Positions 41,843-53,086 of a stretch of 64,000 nt of DNA are shown piece by piece; position 1 is the first letter of the stretch, and each line of letters starts with the position of its first letter. A program made the translations under genes and the position numbers. Source of the DNA: Variovorax beijingensis (lineage in GTDB: Bacteria > Pseudomonadota > Gammaproteobacteria > Burkholderiales > Burkholderiaceae_C); contig NZ_VIVL01000001.1 in assembly GCF_007828835.1 (NCBI RefSeq), positions 124,001 through 188,000 of the forward strand, read 5' to 3'. Under the pieces are notes generated by a model, which was not told the origin of the DNA, did not search any database, and saw only the letters and a list, made by a program, of their open reading frames with translations.

Positions 41843-42588
41843 CGACCGCACTGCTTTCCGTCGAAGGCCTCACGCGCCGCTTCGGCGGCCTCACCGCCGT
41901 CAACGCCATCACGCTCGACCTGCACGTGGGCGAAGTCCATGCGGTGATCGGCACCAACGGCGCAGGCAAGTCGACGCTGATCAACATGCTCTCGGGCGAG
42001 ATCGAAGCCTCCGAAGGCCGCATCGCGCTCGACGGTGTCGACATCACGCGCCGCGCGCAGTGGCGCCGCGCACGTGCCGGCGTGGGCCGCAGCTACCAGC
42101 GCACCACCATCTTCCCGGAGTTCAGCGTGCACGAGAACTGCCGGCTCGCAGCGCAGGCCGCCACGGCGCGGCCCTGGACGGTGTGGCAGTCGTCAGGGCG
42201 CTGCGCGGCCAGCAATGCGGCGGCCGATGCGGCGCTCGAAGCCGCGGGCCTGTCGACCGAAGCCCTGCGCATCGCCGGCACGCTGAGCCATGGCGCGCAG
42301 CGCCAGCTCGAAGTGGCAATGTGCCTGGCCACCAAACCGCGCGTGCTGCTGCTCGACGAGCCGCTCGCGGGCATGGGCGCCGAGGAAACCGACCGCATGC
42401 TCACGCTGCTCGCGCGGCTGAAGGCCACGCACGCGATCCTGCTGGTGGAGCACGACATGGACGCGGTGTTCCGCATTGCCGACCGCATCACGGTGATGGT
42501 GAACGGCACGGTCATCGCGACCGGCGATCCGAAATCGATCCGCGAGAACCCCGAAGTGCGCACCGCCTACCTTGGAGAGGATCACTGA
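41839..42588 (+). CDS. Liv-type ABC transporter ATP-binding protein, LivG-like
   Basis: A 249-residue ATPase with Walker A VIGTNGAGKSTLINML, Q-loop SYQRTTIFPEFSVHEN, signature LSHGAQRQLEVAMCLA (the SHGxQR variant typical of LivG), Walker B PRVLLLDEPLAGMG and switch His in LLVEHDMDAVFRIADRI. It is slightly shorter than many LivG proteins but complete. The start overlaps the preceding stop. Confidence 0.92.
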   Translation: MTTALLSVEGLTRRFGGLTAVNAITLDLHVGEVHAVIGTNGAGKSTLINMLSGEIEASEGRIALDGVDITRRAQWRRARAGVGRSYQRTTIFPEFSVHENCRLAAQAATARPWTVWQSSGRCAASNAAADAALEAAGLSTEALRIAGTLSHGAQRQLEVAMCLATKPRVLLLDEPLAGMGAEETDRMLTLLARLKATHAILLVEHDMDAVFRIADRITVMVNGTVIATGDPKSIRENPEVRTAYLGEDH

Positions 42589-42590
42589 CC

Positions 42591-43292
42591 ATGCTCGTCG
42601 TCCGCGATCTCAACACCTACTACGGCAGCAGCCACATCCTGCGCGGCGTGCACGCCGGCATTCCGGCCGCCACCTCGGTCGGCCTGCTCGGGCGCAACGG
42701 CATGGGCAAGACCACGCTGATCCGCACGGTCATGGGTTACGTGCGCCCCGCCTCGGGCGAAGTGCAGGTCGACGGCCGCACCGTCACCGGCTGGCCGCCC
42801 GAGAAGATGGCGCGGCTCGGCATCGGCTACGTGCCCGAGGGCCGCGGCATCTTCCCGAACCTCTCGGTGCGCGAGAACCTCGTGATGAGCGAGCGCGCGG
42901 GCATCGACGGCCGCCGCGCCTGGACCTTCGACCGCGTGATGGCCACCTTTCCGCGCCTGGCCGAGCGGCTCTCGCACGGCGGCCAGCAGCTCTCGGGCGG
43001 CGAGCAGCAGATGCTCTCGATCGGCCGCGCGCTCATGACCAACCCGCGCCTGCTGATCCTCGACGAGGCCACCGAAGGCCTCGCGCCGCTGATCGTGGCC
43101 GAGATCTGGCGCGTGATCGGCGAGATCCGCGCGACCGGCATCGCCACGCTGATCGTGGACCGCGACTACCGCAAGGTGCTCGCGCATACCGACCTCGCGG
43201 TGGTGATGGAGAAGGGGCAGATCGTGCGGCATGGCGCGTCGGCCGACCTGCTGGCGGAGCCTCAGGCGCTCGAAGAATTGCTGGGCGTGTAA
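42591..43292 (+). CDS. Liv-type ABC transporter ATP-binding protein, LivF-like
   Basis: A 233-residue ATPase with Walker A GLLGRNGMGKTTLIRTV, the LivF-typical GYVPEGRGIFPNLSVREN, signature LSGGEQQMLSIGRALM and Walker B RLLILDEATEGLAPL. The switch segment reads LIVDRDYRKVLA; where most LivF proteins have a Glu-His or Glu-Gln pair, this has Asp-Arg, a small departure from the norm. GGAGAGG lies a few bases before the ATG. It is the last gene of the benzoate uptake operon and ends six bases from the converging LysR gene. Confidence 0.92.
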   Translation: MLVVRDLNTYYGSSHILRGVHAGIPAATSVGLLGRNGMGKTTLIRTVMGYVRPASGEVQVDGRTVTGWPPEKMARLGIGYVPEGRGIFPNLSVRENLVMSERAGIDGRRAWTFDRVMATFPRLAERLSHGGQQLSGGEQQMLSIGRALMTNPRLLILDEATEGLAPLIVAEIWRVIGEIRATGIATLIVDRDYRKVLAHTDLAVVMEKGQIVRHGASADLLAEPQALEELLGV

Positions 43293-43298
43293 GGCGCT

Positions 43299-44210
43299 TC
43301 AGGCGGCCCGCTGCGCCATCAGGAAATCGATGAACACCCGCATGCGCAGCGGCACATGCCGCCCGTCCGGGTACAGCAGCGTGTAGGGCCGCGAGCGGCC
43401 CGCAAAGGGCTTGAGCACCTCGACGAGCGATCCGTCGGCGAGCTCTTTTTCCACCACGAAGCGGTAGGTCTGAAAGAGTCCGGCGTCGCTCCTGGCGAGC
43501 GTGACGCCGCCCAGCACGTCGTCGGAGCAGCTGTAGGCACTGTCCGCGAAGACTTCGCGGTCCTTGCCGTTCTCCTTGAAGAGCCATGAGATGCGGCGGC
43601 CGCTGCTGGGCAGCTCGAACTGGATGCACTCGTGCGCGGAAAGATCGTCCAGCGTGCGCGGCGTGCCGACCCTCCTCAGGTACTTGCGGCTGGCCACCAC
43701 CACCAGTTGCGCATCCTCGAGGTGGCGCGCAATCAGCGTGGAGTCGGGCTGGGCGCGCACACGCACGGCCATGTCGTAGCCCTCTTCCACGAAGTCGATG
43801 TTCCGGTTGCTCAGGTGCACATGCAGCCGGATGTCGGGAAAGCGTTCGCGGAACGCGGGCAGCATCGGCAGGATGCGGTGATGGCCGTAGGTGGTCGGCA
43901 CGCTGATGCGCAGCATGCCCGAGGGCTGCGCTTGCTGGCCCATGACCTCGCGCTCGGCCTCGGCGAGTTGCGCCAGCGCCTGGCGGCATTGCGCGAAGTA
44001 GGAGCGGCCCGCGTCGGTGAGCCGCACGCTGCGCGTGGTGCGCACGAAGAGGCGAAGCCCGAGCCGCTTTTCGAGCCGCGAGATCGAGCGGCTCACGGCC
44101 GCTGGCGTGACGCCGGCAGCGAGCGCCGCCGAGGTGAACCCGCCCGTCTCTGCTGCGAGGCAGAAGAGCTCGATGCTGCCCAGGAGGATGTCGCCGAACT
44201 GCCGCTGCAT
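43299..44210 (-). CDS. LysR-family transcriptional regulator, divergent from SDR gene
   Basis: A 303-residue LysR regulator of the DsdC/CrgA-like branch. The HTH is at about residues 12-70 (FTSAALAAGVTPAAVSRSIS, then RLEKRLGLRLFVRTTRSVRL), followed by an effector domain starting SGMLRISVPTTYGHHRILPM. It is divergent from the short-chain dehydrogenase gene with 108 bases between, so it probably regulates the SDR-tautomerase pair. A TTGAT/ATCAA dyad lies just upstream of its own ATG. Confidence 0.85.
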   Translation of the reverse strand: MQRQFGDILLGSIELFCLAAETGGFTSAALAAGVTPAAVSRSISRLEKRLGLRLFVRTTRSVRLTDAGRSYFAQCRQALAQLAEAEREVMGQQAQPSGMLRISVPTTYGHHRILPMLPAFRERFPDIRLHVHLSNRNIDFVEEGYDMAVRVRAQPDSTLIARHLEDAQLVVVASRKYLRRVGTPRTLDDLSAHECIQFELPSSGRRISWLFKENGKDREVFADSAYSCSDDVLGGVTLARSDAGLFQTYRFVVEKELADGSLVEVLKPFAGRSRPYTLLYPDGRHVPLRMRVFIDFLMAQRAA

Positions 44211-44213
44211 GGA

Positions 44214-44233
44214 TTGATTACCTTGCGTATCAA
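44214..44233. promoter_or_regulatory. Dyad upstream of the divergent lysR and SDR genes
   Basis: TTGAT and ATCAA form a perfect 5-base dyad with a 10-base spacer, beginning four bases before the LysR ATG at 44210. The region also has an A/T-rich stretch (GATTTATCTATTG) toward the SDR gene. The position suits autoregulation; the dyad is short, so the call is tentative. Confidence 0.3.
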
Positions 44234-44318
44234 GTGAAGTGCGAGTCTAGTGATTTATCTATTGCCGTGTCATCAATACAGTTCTCCCCACGTCATCAAC
44301 TTCCTTTGGAGAACCGAC

Positions 44319-45059
44319 ATGCAGGACAACACATCCCCCACCGTGGTCATCACAGGCGCCTCGAGCGGCATCGGCCTGGGCCTCGCCGAGGCTTATCTGG
44401 CGCGCGGCTTCAACGTGGTCGCCAATGCGCGCACCGACGAGCGGCTCGCCGCCGCGGCGAGGCAGCTCGGCAGCCCTGCACGCTTTCTCGGCGTGGCTGG
44501 CGACATCGGCCAGCGCGACACCGCGCGGCAGCTCATCGACCGCGCCGTGGAGCGCTTCGGCCAGGTCGACGTGCTCATCAACAACGCGGGCATCTTCAAT
44601 GCCAAGCCTTTCGTCGAGTACACCGAGGAAGAGCTGGACCGCATCGTGGCCACGAACATCAAGGGTTTCGTCTACGCCTCGCAAGCCGCTGCGGCGCACA
44701 TGGTGCCGCGCCGCCAGGGCCATATCGTGAACATCACCGCGAGCCTCGCGCTGCAGCCGAACCTCAAGGTGCCGGCCCTGCTGCCGGTGCTGGTGAAGGG
44801 CGGCGTCAACGCCGCGACGCGCGCGCTGGCGCTCGAACTCTCGCCGCACAACGTCAAGGTGAATGCGGTGGCGCCCGGCATCGTCGACACGCCGCTGTAC
44901 ACGCCCGAGATGCACGGCTTTCTGAGCGGCCTGGCGCCCGCCGGCCGCATCGCGCAGGTGCGCGAGATCGCCGACGCGGTGCTCTACCTCACGAGCACCG
45001 ACTTCACGACGGGCGTGGTGCTGCCGGTGGACGGCGGCATGAGCACGGGCACCTGGTAA
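44319..45059 (+). CDS. Short-chain dehydrogenase/reductase family protein with degenerate active site
   Basis: A 246-residue classical SDR by length. The cofactor motif TGASSGIGLGLAEA, the VLINNAGIF segment, Ser142 in NITASLA and Lys160 are present, and the C-terminus LPVDGGMSTGTW is normal. The residue four before the catalytic Lys is Pro156 and not Tyr (LLPVLVKGG), so the YxxxK motif is broken. It may be a non-catalytic binding protein or use another residue. TTTGGAGA precedes the ATG at 44319. It is followed 10 bases later by a tautomerase-family gene and is divergent from a LysR gene. Confidence 0.82.
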   Translation: MQDNTSPTVVITGASSGIGLGLAEAYLARGFNVVANARTDERLAAAARQLGSPARFLGVAGDIGQRDTARQLIDRAVERFGQVDVLINNAGIFNAKPFVEYTEEELDRIVATNIKGFVYASQAAAAHMVPRRQGHIVNITASLALQPNLKVPALLPVLVKGGVNAATRALALELSPHNVKVNAVAPGIVDTPLYTPEMHGFLSGLAPAGRIAQVREIADAVLYLTSTDFTTGVVLPVDGGMSTGTW

Positions 45060-45069
45060 GGAGCACACC

Positions 45070-45312
45070 ATGCCTTTCATCAACCTGAAGATCACGCGCG
45101 ACGGTGTCACGCGCGAACAGAAAACCCAGGTCATTGCCGAGTTCACGGAAACCCTCGAACGGGTGCTGAAGAAACCGCCCGAATGGACGCACGTCGTGAT
45201 CGAGGAGATCGACACCGACGATTGGGGCTTCGCGGGACTGACGACCACCGAGTACCGCAAGCGGCCGGCCGGTGGTGCGAAACCGGGCAGTGAAGGAATT
45301 GCGCCGGATTGA
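45070..45312 (+). CDS. 4-oxalocrotonate tautomerase family protein
   Basis: An 80-residue protein of the tautomerase superfamily that after Met removal would expose the catalytic Pro1 (MPFINLKITRDGVTREQK). VVIEEIDTDDWGFAGLT is the conserved second half, with Trp in the usual place. It is longer than the 62-residue classical enzyme because of a tail (KRPAGGAKPGSEG). AAGGAG lies just upstream. It is co-transcribed with the SDR gene; substrate is unknown. Confidence 0.85.
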   Translation: MPFINLKITRDGVTREQKTQVIAEFTETLERVLKKPPEWTHVVIEEIDTDDWGFAGLTTTEYRKRPAGGAKPGSEGIAPD

Positions 45313-45455
45313 GCGGCGCGCCCGCGACGCGAGGGGCGTAAAACCTCCGTTCCACCGGGTTTCACCTCTCACCCCGGGGCATGCGGCGGTCGAATGATGT
45401 GCGGCTGCACGCCCCATGGATCCCCGCGGAGGCCGTGCGCACCGCGAGGTTGAGC

Positions 45456-47383
<1,928 letters not shown>

Positions 47384-47387
<4 letters not shown>

Positions 47388-48598
47388 CGCCTCAGGATCT
47401 GCTCGACGGCGCGCACGGCCGTGCCCAGGCCGTCTTCCGCGCGCATGCGTTCGCCCAGCGCGCGGACCCGCGCGCGCACCTGCGGGTCATGCGCAAACGC
47501 GATGCCGCGCGCCAGATCACCGGCGCCGAACCGGGCACCCGCCACCGCGGGCGGTGCCACGCCCGCCTGCGCGAGATGATGCGCCCAGAACGCCTGGTCA
47601 CCCGCGAAGGGCACGACCACCGAGGGCACGCCCGCGCGCGCGGCCGAGTGGCTGGTGCCCGAGCCGCCGTGGTGCACCACCAGCGCCATCTGCGGAAACA
47701 GCCAGTCGTGCGGGGTGTCGCCGATGGCGTGGAAGTTCGGTGGCAGCTGCCGCGCATCCAGGCCGCTCCATCCGGGATGCAGCACCGCGCGCCGGCCGGC
47801 CACGCCCTCGACGAGGGCCGCGAGCAGCCGCGCCTTGTCGAAGCCCGTCATGCTGCCGAAGCCGATGTAGACGGGTGCCTCGCCGGCCGCGAGAAAGTCG
47901 CGCAGCGCCGGCGGCGGCTGCCAGCCGGGCGCGGGCGCGAGCCACTGGCCGCACACGGCGGCGTTGGCGGGCCAGTCGGCCGGGCGCGGCAGCAGGCTCG
48001 GCGAGTAGCCGTAGAGCACGGGGTGCGTGGTCCACAGGCGGCGTCGCGGCGGCAGGCCGCAGACCTCGGCGCGCGCTGCATTCACGGCCGGCCGGAAGGC
48101 GCGCCAGAGCAGCCCGTTGACGAGATGGTGGCTCGCGCGGTTCAGGAAGCGCGGCACGCGCGCCGGCGGCAGGAAGGGCGAGGCGAATGCGGCCGTCGGC
48201 GTGAGCGGGAACATGCCCGCGCCAATGGCGGGCACGCCCAGCGCCTCGGCCGCCGACAGGCCCACGAAGGCCGCGAGCCCCGCGCAGACGACGGCGTCGC
48301 AGCCCTGCGCGGTCTCGATGGTCTGGCGCAGCCAGGACGTGGCGTTGGCATTGGCGATGTCCGCGAGCGCCTTCGCGGCCGCGGCCGGTTTGTCGCCCTG
48401 CGCGACGACGCTGCCGAGCGCCTCGCGCATGTCGCCGGCCAGCGCCTGCGAGCGCACGCCAAGCCGTTCGGCCGCGCCGAGCGTGGTGGCGTCCGCCAGC
48501 AGCACCGACGCATGGCCCGCGTCGTCCAGCGCGCGGCACAGCGCAGCGAGCGGCCGGGCGTCGCCCTCGGTGCCGTAGGTGAGCACGGCGAGTTTCAT
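47384..48598 (-). CDS. UGT/MGT-like glycosyltransferase (GT1 family)
   Basis: A 404-residue GT-B fold transferase. The start MKLAVLTYGTEGDARPLAAL is typical of sterol/macrolide glucosyltransferases, and the nucleotide-sugar binding region VVHHGGSGTSHSAARAGVPS followed by PFAGDQAFWAHHLAQ is the GT1 signature. It would transfer a sugar from UDP-sugar to a small hydrophobic acceptor, possibly to inactivate it. It overlaps the upstream TetR gene by four bases, so the pair is an operon; the 3' end meets the AcoR-type gene end to end. Confidence 0.85.
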
Positions 48599-49239
48599 GA
48601 GGAGCGCCTCCTTGCAGGGGGTTTCGGCGCCGCGCGTGCGCCACGGGCGAAGAGGTCGACGACCACGGCGAACTCGTCGCGCAGCACCAGGCCGGGCAGC
48701 GTGAGCCAGCGCATCAGCGCGCCAAAGTACAGGTGGTGCAGCAGGCTCGCAAGGTGCGCGGCCGACACGTCGGTGCGCAGCGTGCCCGCCCGCTGGGCGG
48801 CGGCGATCAGCGCTTCGAACAGCCCCGACAGGTCGCGCGGCGTGCTGCGGTCGCCGCCGCCGAGTTCGCTCTCGATGTTGAGGAAGCGAAAGCGGAAGTA
48901 GTCGAGCAGGTAGGCCCGGTAGCGCTCGGACCACTCGGCCGACGCGTCGAGCAGGCTGGCGAGCTGCACCGCGAAATCCGCCTTCGGATCGACCGCCTCG
49001 TGCAGGCGCTGCACATCGGACACGAGCTCAAGGTGCACCCAGTGCGCCAGGATCGCTTCCTTGGTCGGAAAGTGGTTGTAGAGCGTGCCCTTGGCCACGT
49101 CCGCCCGCTGCGCGATCTGCTCCATGGTGGTCGCGTCGTAGCCCTGGGCTTCGAACAGGCGCATGGCGGTGGACGCAACGTGGTCAAGCGTCTGGGTGCG
49201 CCGGCGCTCGCGGCGGCCTGGGGGGTCGGGTTCTGTCAC
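48595..49239 (-). CDS. TetR/AcrR-family transcriptional regulator
   Basis: A 214-residue TetR regulator starting at a GTG (49239). The HTH is at about residues 18-62 (TTMEQIAQRADVAKGTLYNH). The helical ligand domain is ordinary. It is operonic with the glycosyltransferase and divergent from a flavin monooxygenase gene, with a 34-base imperfect palindrome between them. It is likely to repress both directions in response to a hydrophobic compound that the monooxygenase and glycosyltransferase modify. Confidence 0.85.
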   Translation of the reverse strand: MTEPDPPGRRERRRTQTLDHVASTAMRLFEAQGYDATTMEQIAQRADVAKGTLYNHFPTKEAILAHWVHLELVSDVQRLHEAVDPKADFAVQLASLLDASAEWSERYRAYLLDYFRFRFLNIESELGGGDRSTPRDLSGLFEALIAAAQRAGTLRTDVSAAHLASLLHHLYFGALMRWLTLPGLVLRDEFAVVVDLFARGARAAPKPPARRRSS

Positions 49240-49255
49240 GGTGTGGGCCCTTGAA

Positions 49256-49289
49256 TTTAAACGCCGTCCAATTTTATACGACGTTCAAA
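49256..49289. promoter_or_regulatory. 34-base imperfect palindrome, probable TetR operator
   Basis: TTTAAACGCCGT (49256-49267) and ACGACGTTCAAA (49278-49289) are inverted copies matching at 10 of 12 positions, with a 10-base A/T-rich spacer. The element begins 17 bases upstream of the TetR GTG. The half-site core GACGTTCAA also occurs in the direct repeats before the other tetR at 19018-19036. Confidence 0.55.
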
Positions 49290-49468
49290 TTCTCATGCGC
49301 TGTCTCAGTCTCGGTGAGACAGCAACAGGCGCCTGCGACAAAACCCCGGCCAGGCCCTTGATTCTTCGTCCCGTTCCGCACGGCACGAAAGCTGCGCCAC
49401 GAATCCCGCGTGCGCCTTGCTGCGCCGCGATTCGATTCGACTCGTTCAACGACACACGGAGACATGCA

Positions 49469-51271
49469 ATGACAGACCCGACCACCGCCCCCACCCGGGC
49501 CGCCGCCACCTGGCTCGCCGACTTCGCCGCCGCGCTCGCACGCGGCGACATCGACACGGCCGTCTCGCTGTTCGAGGCCGACAGCTACTGGCGCGACCTC
49601 GTCGCCTTCACCTGGAACATCCGCACGCAGGAAGGTGCCGATGCCATCCGCGCGATGCTGCAGGCGCGGCTGGCCGACACGCAGCCCGCGGCCTTCGCGC
49701 TGGAGGGCGAGGCGACCGAGGCCGATGGCGTGGTCGATGCCTGGTTCACCTTCGAGACGCGCGTGGCGCGCGGCCGCGGCCATCTTCGGCTGCGCGGCGG
49801 CAAGGCCTGGACGCTGCTCACCACCATGACCGAGCTCAAGGGCTTCGAGGAAAAAACCGGCGAGAACCGCATCAAGGGCGCGGAGCACGGCGTGCACAAG
49901 GGCCGCAAGAACTGGCTCGAGAAACGCCGCGACGAAGAGGCCGCGCTCGGCTACACCGAGCAGCCCGAGGTGGTGGTCATCGGCGGCGGCCAGGGCGGCA
50001 TCGCGCTGGGCGCGCGGCTGCGCCGGCTGGGCGTGCCGACCATCATCGTGGAGCGCAACGCGAAGGCCGGCGACTCCTGGCGCAAGCGCTACAAGTCGCT
50101 GTGCCTGCACGACCCGGTCTGGTACGACCACCTGCCCTACATGCCCTTCCCGGACGACTGGCCGGTGTTCGCACCCAAGGACAAGATCGGCGACTGGCTC
50201 GAGATGTACACCAAGATCATGGAGCTCAACTACTGGAGCTCCACCAACGCGAAGAAGGCCCGCTTCGACGAAGCCACGCAGCGCTGGGAGGTGACGGTGG
50301 AGCGCGAAGGCAAGCAGGTCGTGCTGCGGCCGAAGCAGCTGGTGTTCGCACTCGGCGTCTCGGGCTACCCGAACGTGCCGAAGATCGCGGGCGCGGAGAA
50401 CTTCAAGGGCGACCAGCACCATTCGAGCCAGCACCCCGGGCCCGAGGCCTATGCCGGCAAGAAGTGCGTGGTGCTGGGCTCGAACAACTCGGCGCACGAC
50501 ATCTGCGCGGCGCTGTGGGAGCACGGCGCGGACGTGACGATGATCCAGCGCTCGTCCACGCACATCGCGCCTTCGCAGTCGCTGATGGAGCTGGCGCTGG
50601 GCGGGCTCTACTCCGAGCAGGCCGTGAAGAACGGCATCGACCACCACAAGGGCGACCTGATCTTCGCCTCGGTGCCCTACAGGATCATGCACACCTTCCA
50701 CATCCCGGTGTATGAGGAGATGAAGAAGCGCGACGCCGACCTGTATTCACGGCTGGAGAAGGCGGGCTTCCTGCTCGACTTCGGCGTCGACGGCTCGGGG
50801 CTCTTCATGAAGTACCTGCGGCGCGGCTCGGGCTACTACATCGACGTGGGTGCCTCCGAGCTGGTGGCCAACGGCAGCATCCACCTCAAGAGCGGTGTGA
50901 ACATCGAGCGGGTGAACGAGCGCTCGGTCACGCTGACCGACGGCACCGAGCTGCCGGCCGACCTGCTGGTGTACGCCACCGGCTACGGCTCGATGAACGG
51001 CTGGCTGGCCGACCTGATCTCGCCCGAGATCGCCGACAAGGTCGGCAAGTGCTGGGGCCTGGGCTCCGGTACGCCGAAGGACCCGGGTCCCTGGGAAGGC
51101 GAGCTGCGCAACATGTGGAAGCCCACGCAGGTCGAGAACCTCTGGTTCCACGGCGGCAACCTGCACCAGTCGCGCCACTACTCGCAGTTCCTGGCGCTGC
51201 AGCTGAAGGCGCGCATGGAAGGCATCGACACGCCGGTGTACGAGCGCGCGCCGTCCTACCACACGCGCTGA
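49469..51271 (+). CDS. NTF2-like/flavin-containing monooxygenase fusion
   Basis: A 600-residue FAD/NADPH monooxygenase with an N-terminal NTF2-like domain (about 15-125, ARGDIDTAVSLFEADSYWRD). The FAD motif is VVIGGGQGGIALGARLRRLG near residue 175, the FMO motif FKGDQHHSSQHP lies midway, and the NADPH motif CVVLGSNNSAHDICAAL has Asn where GxGxxS/A usually has Gly. LLVYATGYGSMNGW closes the fold. Such enzymes oxygenate nucleophilic heteroatoms or carry out Baeyer-Villiger reactions. A GGAGAC site precedes the start. It is divergent from the TetR-glycosyltransferase operon, suggesting a joint detoxification or modification role. Confidence 0.87.
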   Translation: MTDPTTAPTRAAATWLADFAAALARGDIDTAVSLFEADSYWRDLVAFTWNIRTQEGADAIRAMLQARLADTQPAAFALEGEATEADGVVDAWFTFETRVARGRGHLRLRGGKAWTLLTTMTELKGFEEKTGENRIKGAEHGVHKGRKNWLEKRRDEEAALGYTEQPEVVVIGGGQGGIALGARLRRLGVPTIIVERNAKAGDSWRKRYKSLCLHDPVWYDHLPYMPFPDDWPVFAPKDKIGDWLEMYTKIMELNYWSSTNAKKARFDEATQRWEVTVEREGKQVVLRPKQLVFALGVSGYPNVPKIAGAENFKGDQHHSSQHPGPEAYAGKKCVVLGSNNSAHDICAALWEHGADVTMIQRSSTHIAPSQSLMELALGGLYSEQAVKNGIDHHKGDLIFASVPYRIMHTFHIPVYEEMKKRDADLYSRLEKAGFLLDFGVDGSGLFMKYLRRGSGYYIDVGASELVANGSIHLKSGVNIERVNERSVTLTDGTELPADLLVYATGYGSMNGWLADLISPEIADKVGKCWGLGSGTPKDPGPWEGELRNMWKPTQVENLWFHGGNLHQSRHYSQFLALQLKARMEGIDTPVYERAPSYHTR

Positions 51272-51280
51272 GCGGGCGGC

Positions 51281-51991
51281 TCATTCACTGATGAAGCGGC
51301 GCAGCCCTTCGAGATCGACCACGGTGATGCCGCCGTATTCGATGCGAAGGAAGCCCGCTTCCCTCAGCCGGTTCAGCGCCGCGTTGCAGCGCTGGCGCGA
51401 CACGCCCGAAAGATTGGCGATCTCCTCCTGCGAGGTCTGCAGGTGCAGCTCGCTGCCCGGATACAGCCACGGATGGAACAGCCCCGCCAGCGCGCGGGCC
51501 ACCTGGCCGTCGGCGTCGAGCAGCCGGTGCGCCGCGTAGTTGCCCATGAACCAGTGCAGCCGCTCGTTGAGTTGCTGCAGCAGGAAATGATCGAAGCCGC
51601 GCTGCGTGCGGTGCAGCCACTCGAAGGTCTCCAGCGGCAATTGAGCCACGCGGCTGGGCCGCAGGGCAATGACGTCGGCCGAGCGCGGAGCGCCGCGCAG
51701 CAGCGTGCCTTCGCCGAACCAGCTGCCCACCGACAGCCCGCCGAAGGTGACCGAGCGGCCGTCGCTCGAGGTGATCGACCACTTGAGCAAGCCTTCGAGC
51801 GTGCCGTACCAGTGCAGCGGCGTATCGCCGCGCCGGCACAGCGCGGCGCCGGCCGCGACTTCGACCTCGCGGATCTCGTCGAGCACGCGTTCGCGCGCCG
51901 TTTCGTCGAGCAGCGGATACCAGGCCGAGCGCTGCAGCAACTGGGGAATCGTCAGCGATGCCGCCTTGAAGGCCGGCTTCGTCGTGGCCAT
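51281..51991 (-). CDS. Crp/Fnr-family transcriptional regulator
   Basis: A 236-residue regulator with a cyclic-nucleotide-binding-type beta-barrel (about 35-150, GDTPLHWYGTLEGLLKWSIT and GSWFGEGTLLRGAPRSADVI) and a C-terminal Crp HTH (TSQEEIANLSGVSRQRCNAA). There is no Fnr cysteine cluster. GEGTLL in place of GELAL and the lack of the Arg-Ser-Ala phosphate cassette make cAMP binding doubtful. AGGAG precedes the ATG at 51991. It is divergent from the BKACE operon with 131 bases between and probably controls it. Confidence 0.85.
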   Translation of the reverse strand: MATTKPAFKAASLTIPQLLQRSAWYPLLDETARERVLDEIREVEVAAGAALCRRGDTPLHWYGTLEGLLKWSITSSDGRSVTFGGLSVGSWFGEGTLLRGAPRSADVIALRPSRVAQLPLETFEWLHRTQRGFDHFLLQQLNERLHWFMGNYAAHRLLDADGQVARALAGLFHPWLYPGSELHLQTSQEEIANLSGVSRQRCNAALNRLREAGFLRIEYGGITVVDLEGLRRFISE

Positions 51992-52122
51992 GAAATGAAA
52001 GCTCCTGGGGCCCGGGTGCGTAAACCCTGAGCCCAAATGTCGTCGCAATGACTGAGTGTGCCTGCGCCGCCAAAAATAATAGCGCGCCCCTCATGAAAGA
52101 AGACACCCAGGAGATCCGGAGC

Positions 52123-53046
52123 ATGTCGTCGAAGCGCAAAGTGATCGTGACCATCGCCCCCACCGGCGGCATGGCGCACAAGTCGCAGAACCCCCACCTT
52201 CCCACCCAGCCCGACGAGATCGCGGCCGACGTGCTGCGCTGCTGGAACGCCGGCGCGAGCGTGGCCGCCATCCATGCGCGCCGCCCCGATGACGGCGCGA
52301 CCTGCGACGCGGACGTGTACCGCGACATCAACAGCCGAATCCGCAATGCCGGCTGCGACATCGTCATCAACAACTCGACCGGCGGCGGCGTGCACGGCGA
52401 CATGGTGAAGCCACTGGCGGGCGATCGCTGGGAGATCGCCTGGGAAGAGCGCATCAAGGGCATGGACGCGGGCGCCGAGATGTGCACGCTCGACGCGACC
52501 ACGCTGAACCTGAGCTTCGAGGGCAAGCAGATCCTGATGGACACGCCCATCACCCGCGGCCGCGAGCTCGCGGCCGGCATGAAGGCGCGCGGCATCAAGC
52601 CCGAGTGGGAGGTGTTCAGCCCCACGCACATCCTGCAGGACACCACCACGCTGATCGAGGAAGGCCATGACGACGAGCCCTACTTCATCAACCTGGTGAT
52701 GAACGTGCACCGCAATTTCCAGAATGCGATGCCGTATTCGCCCCGCTTCCTGCAGATGATGGTCGACACCCTGCCGCGCGGCAGCATCTTCGGCGTGAGC
52801 GGCATCGGCACCTCGCAGCTGGAAGCCAACGTGGCGGCGCTGCTGCTGGGCGGCCATGCGCGCGTGGGGCTCGAAGACAACCTCTACTTCCGCCACGGCG
52901 AGCTGGCCACCAACGTGCAGCTCACCGAACGCATCGTGCGCGTCATCCATGAGCTCGACATGGAAGTGGCCACGCCGGCCGAAGCAAGGCAGATGATGGG
53001 GCTGCCGCGCAGAAGCGGCCCGCGCCCCGAATTCGCGCCGCGCTGA
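52123..53046 (+). CDS. Beta-keto acid cleavage enzyme (BKACE, formerly DUF849)
   Basis: A 307-residue TIM-barrel enzyme of the family that condenses a beta-keto acid with acetyl-CoA to give acetoacetate and a shortened CoA ester. [12 protein letters not shown] and [17 protein letters not shown] (Glu251-Asp252) match conserved catalytic regions. The usual metal-binding His-x-His reads A49-I-H51 ([13 protein letters not shown]), so one canonical zinc ligand is missing. The start is supported by CAGGAGATCCGGAGC. It is the first gene of an operon with a Bug binding protein, a hydroxyacyl dehydrogenase and a CoA ligase, and is divergent from a Crp-like gene. Confidence 0.88.
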   Translation: MSSKRKVIVTIAPTGGMAHKSQNPHLPTQPDEIAADVLRCWNAGASVAAIHARRPDDGATCDADVYRDINSRIRNAGCDIVINNSTGGGVHGDMVKPLAGDRWEIAWEERIKGMDAGAEMCTLDATTLNLSFEGKQILMDTPITRGRELAAGMKARGIKPEWEVFSPTHILQDTTTLIEEGHDDEPYFINLVMNVHRNFQNAMPYSPRFLQMMVDTLPRGSIFGVSGIGTSQLEANVAALLLGGHARVGLEDNLYFRHGELATNVQLTERIVRVIHELDMEVATPAEARQMMGLPRRSGPRPEFAPR

Positions 53047-53086
53047 AGCGGCCGTTCACCCCGCCAGAACATCGAAGGAGACATCC

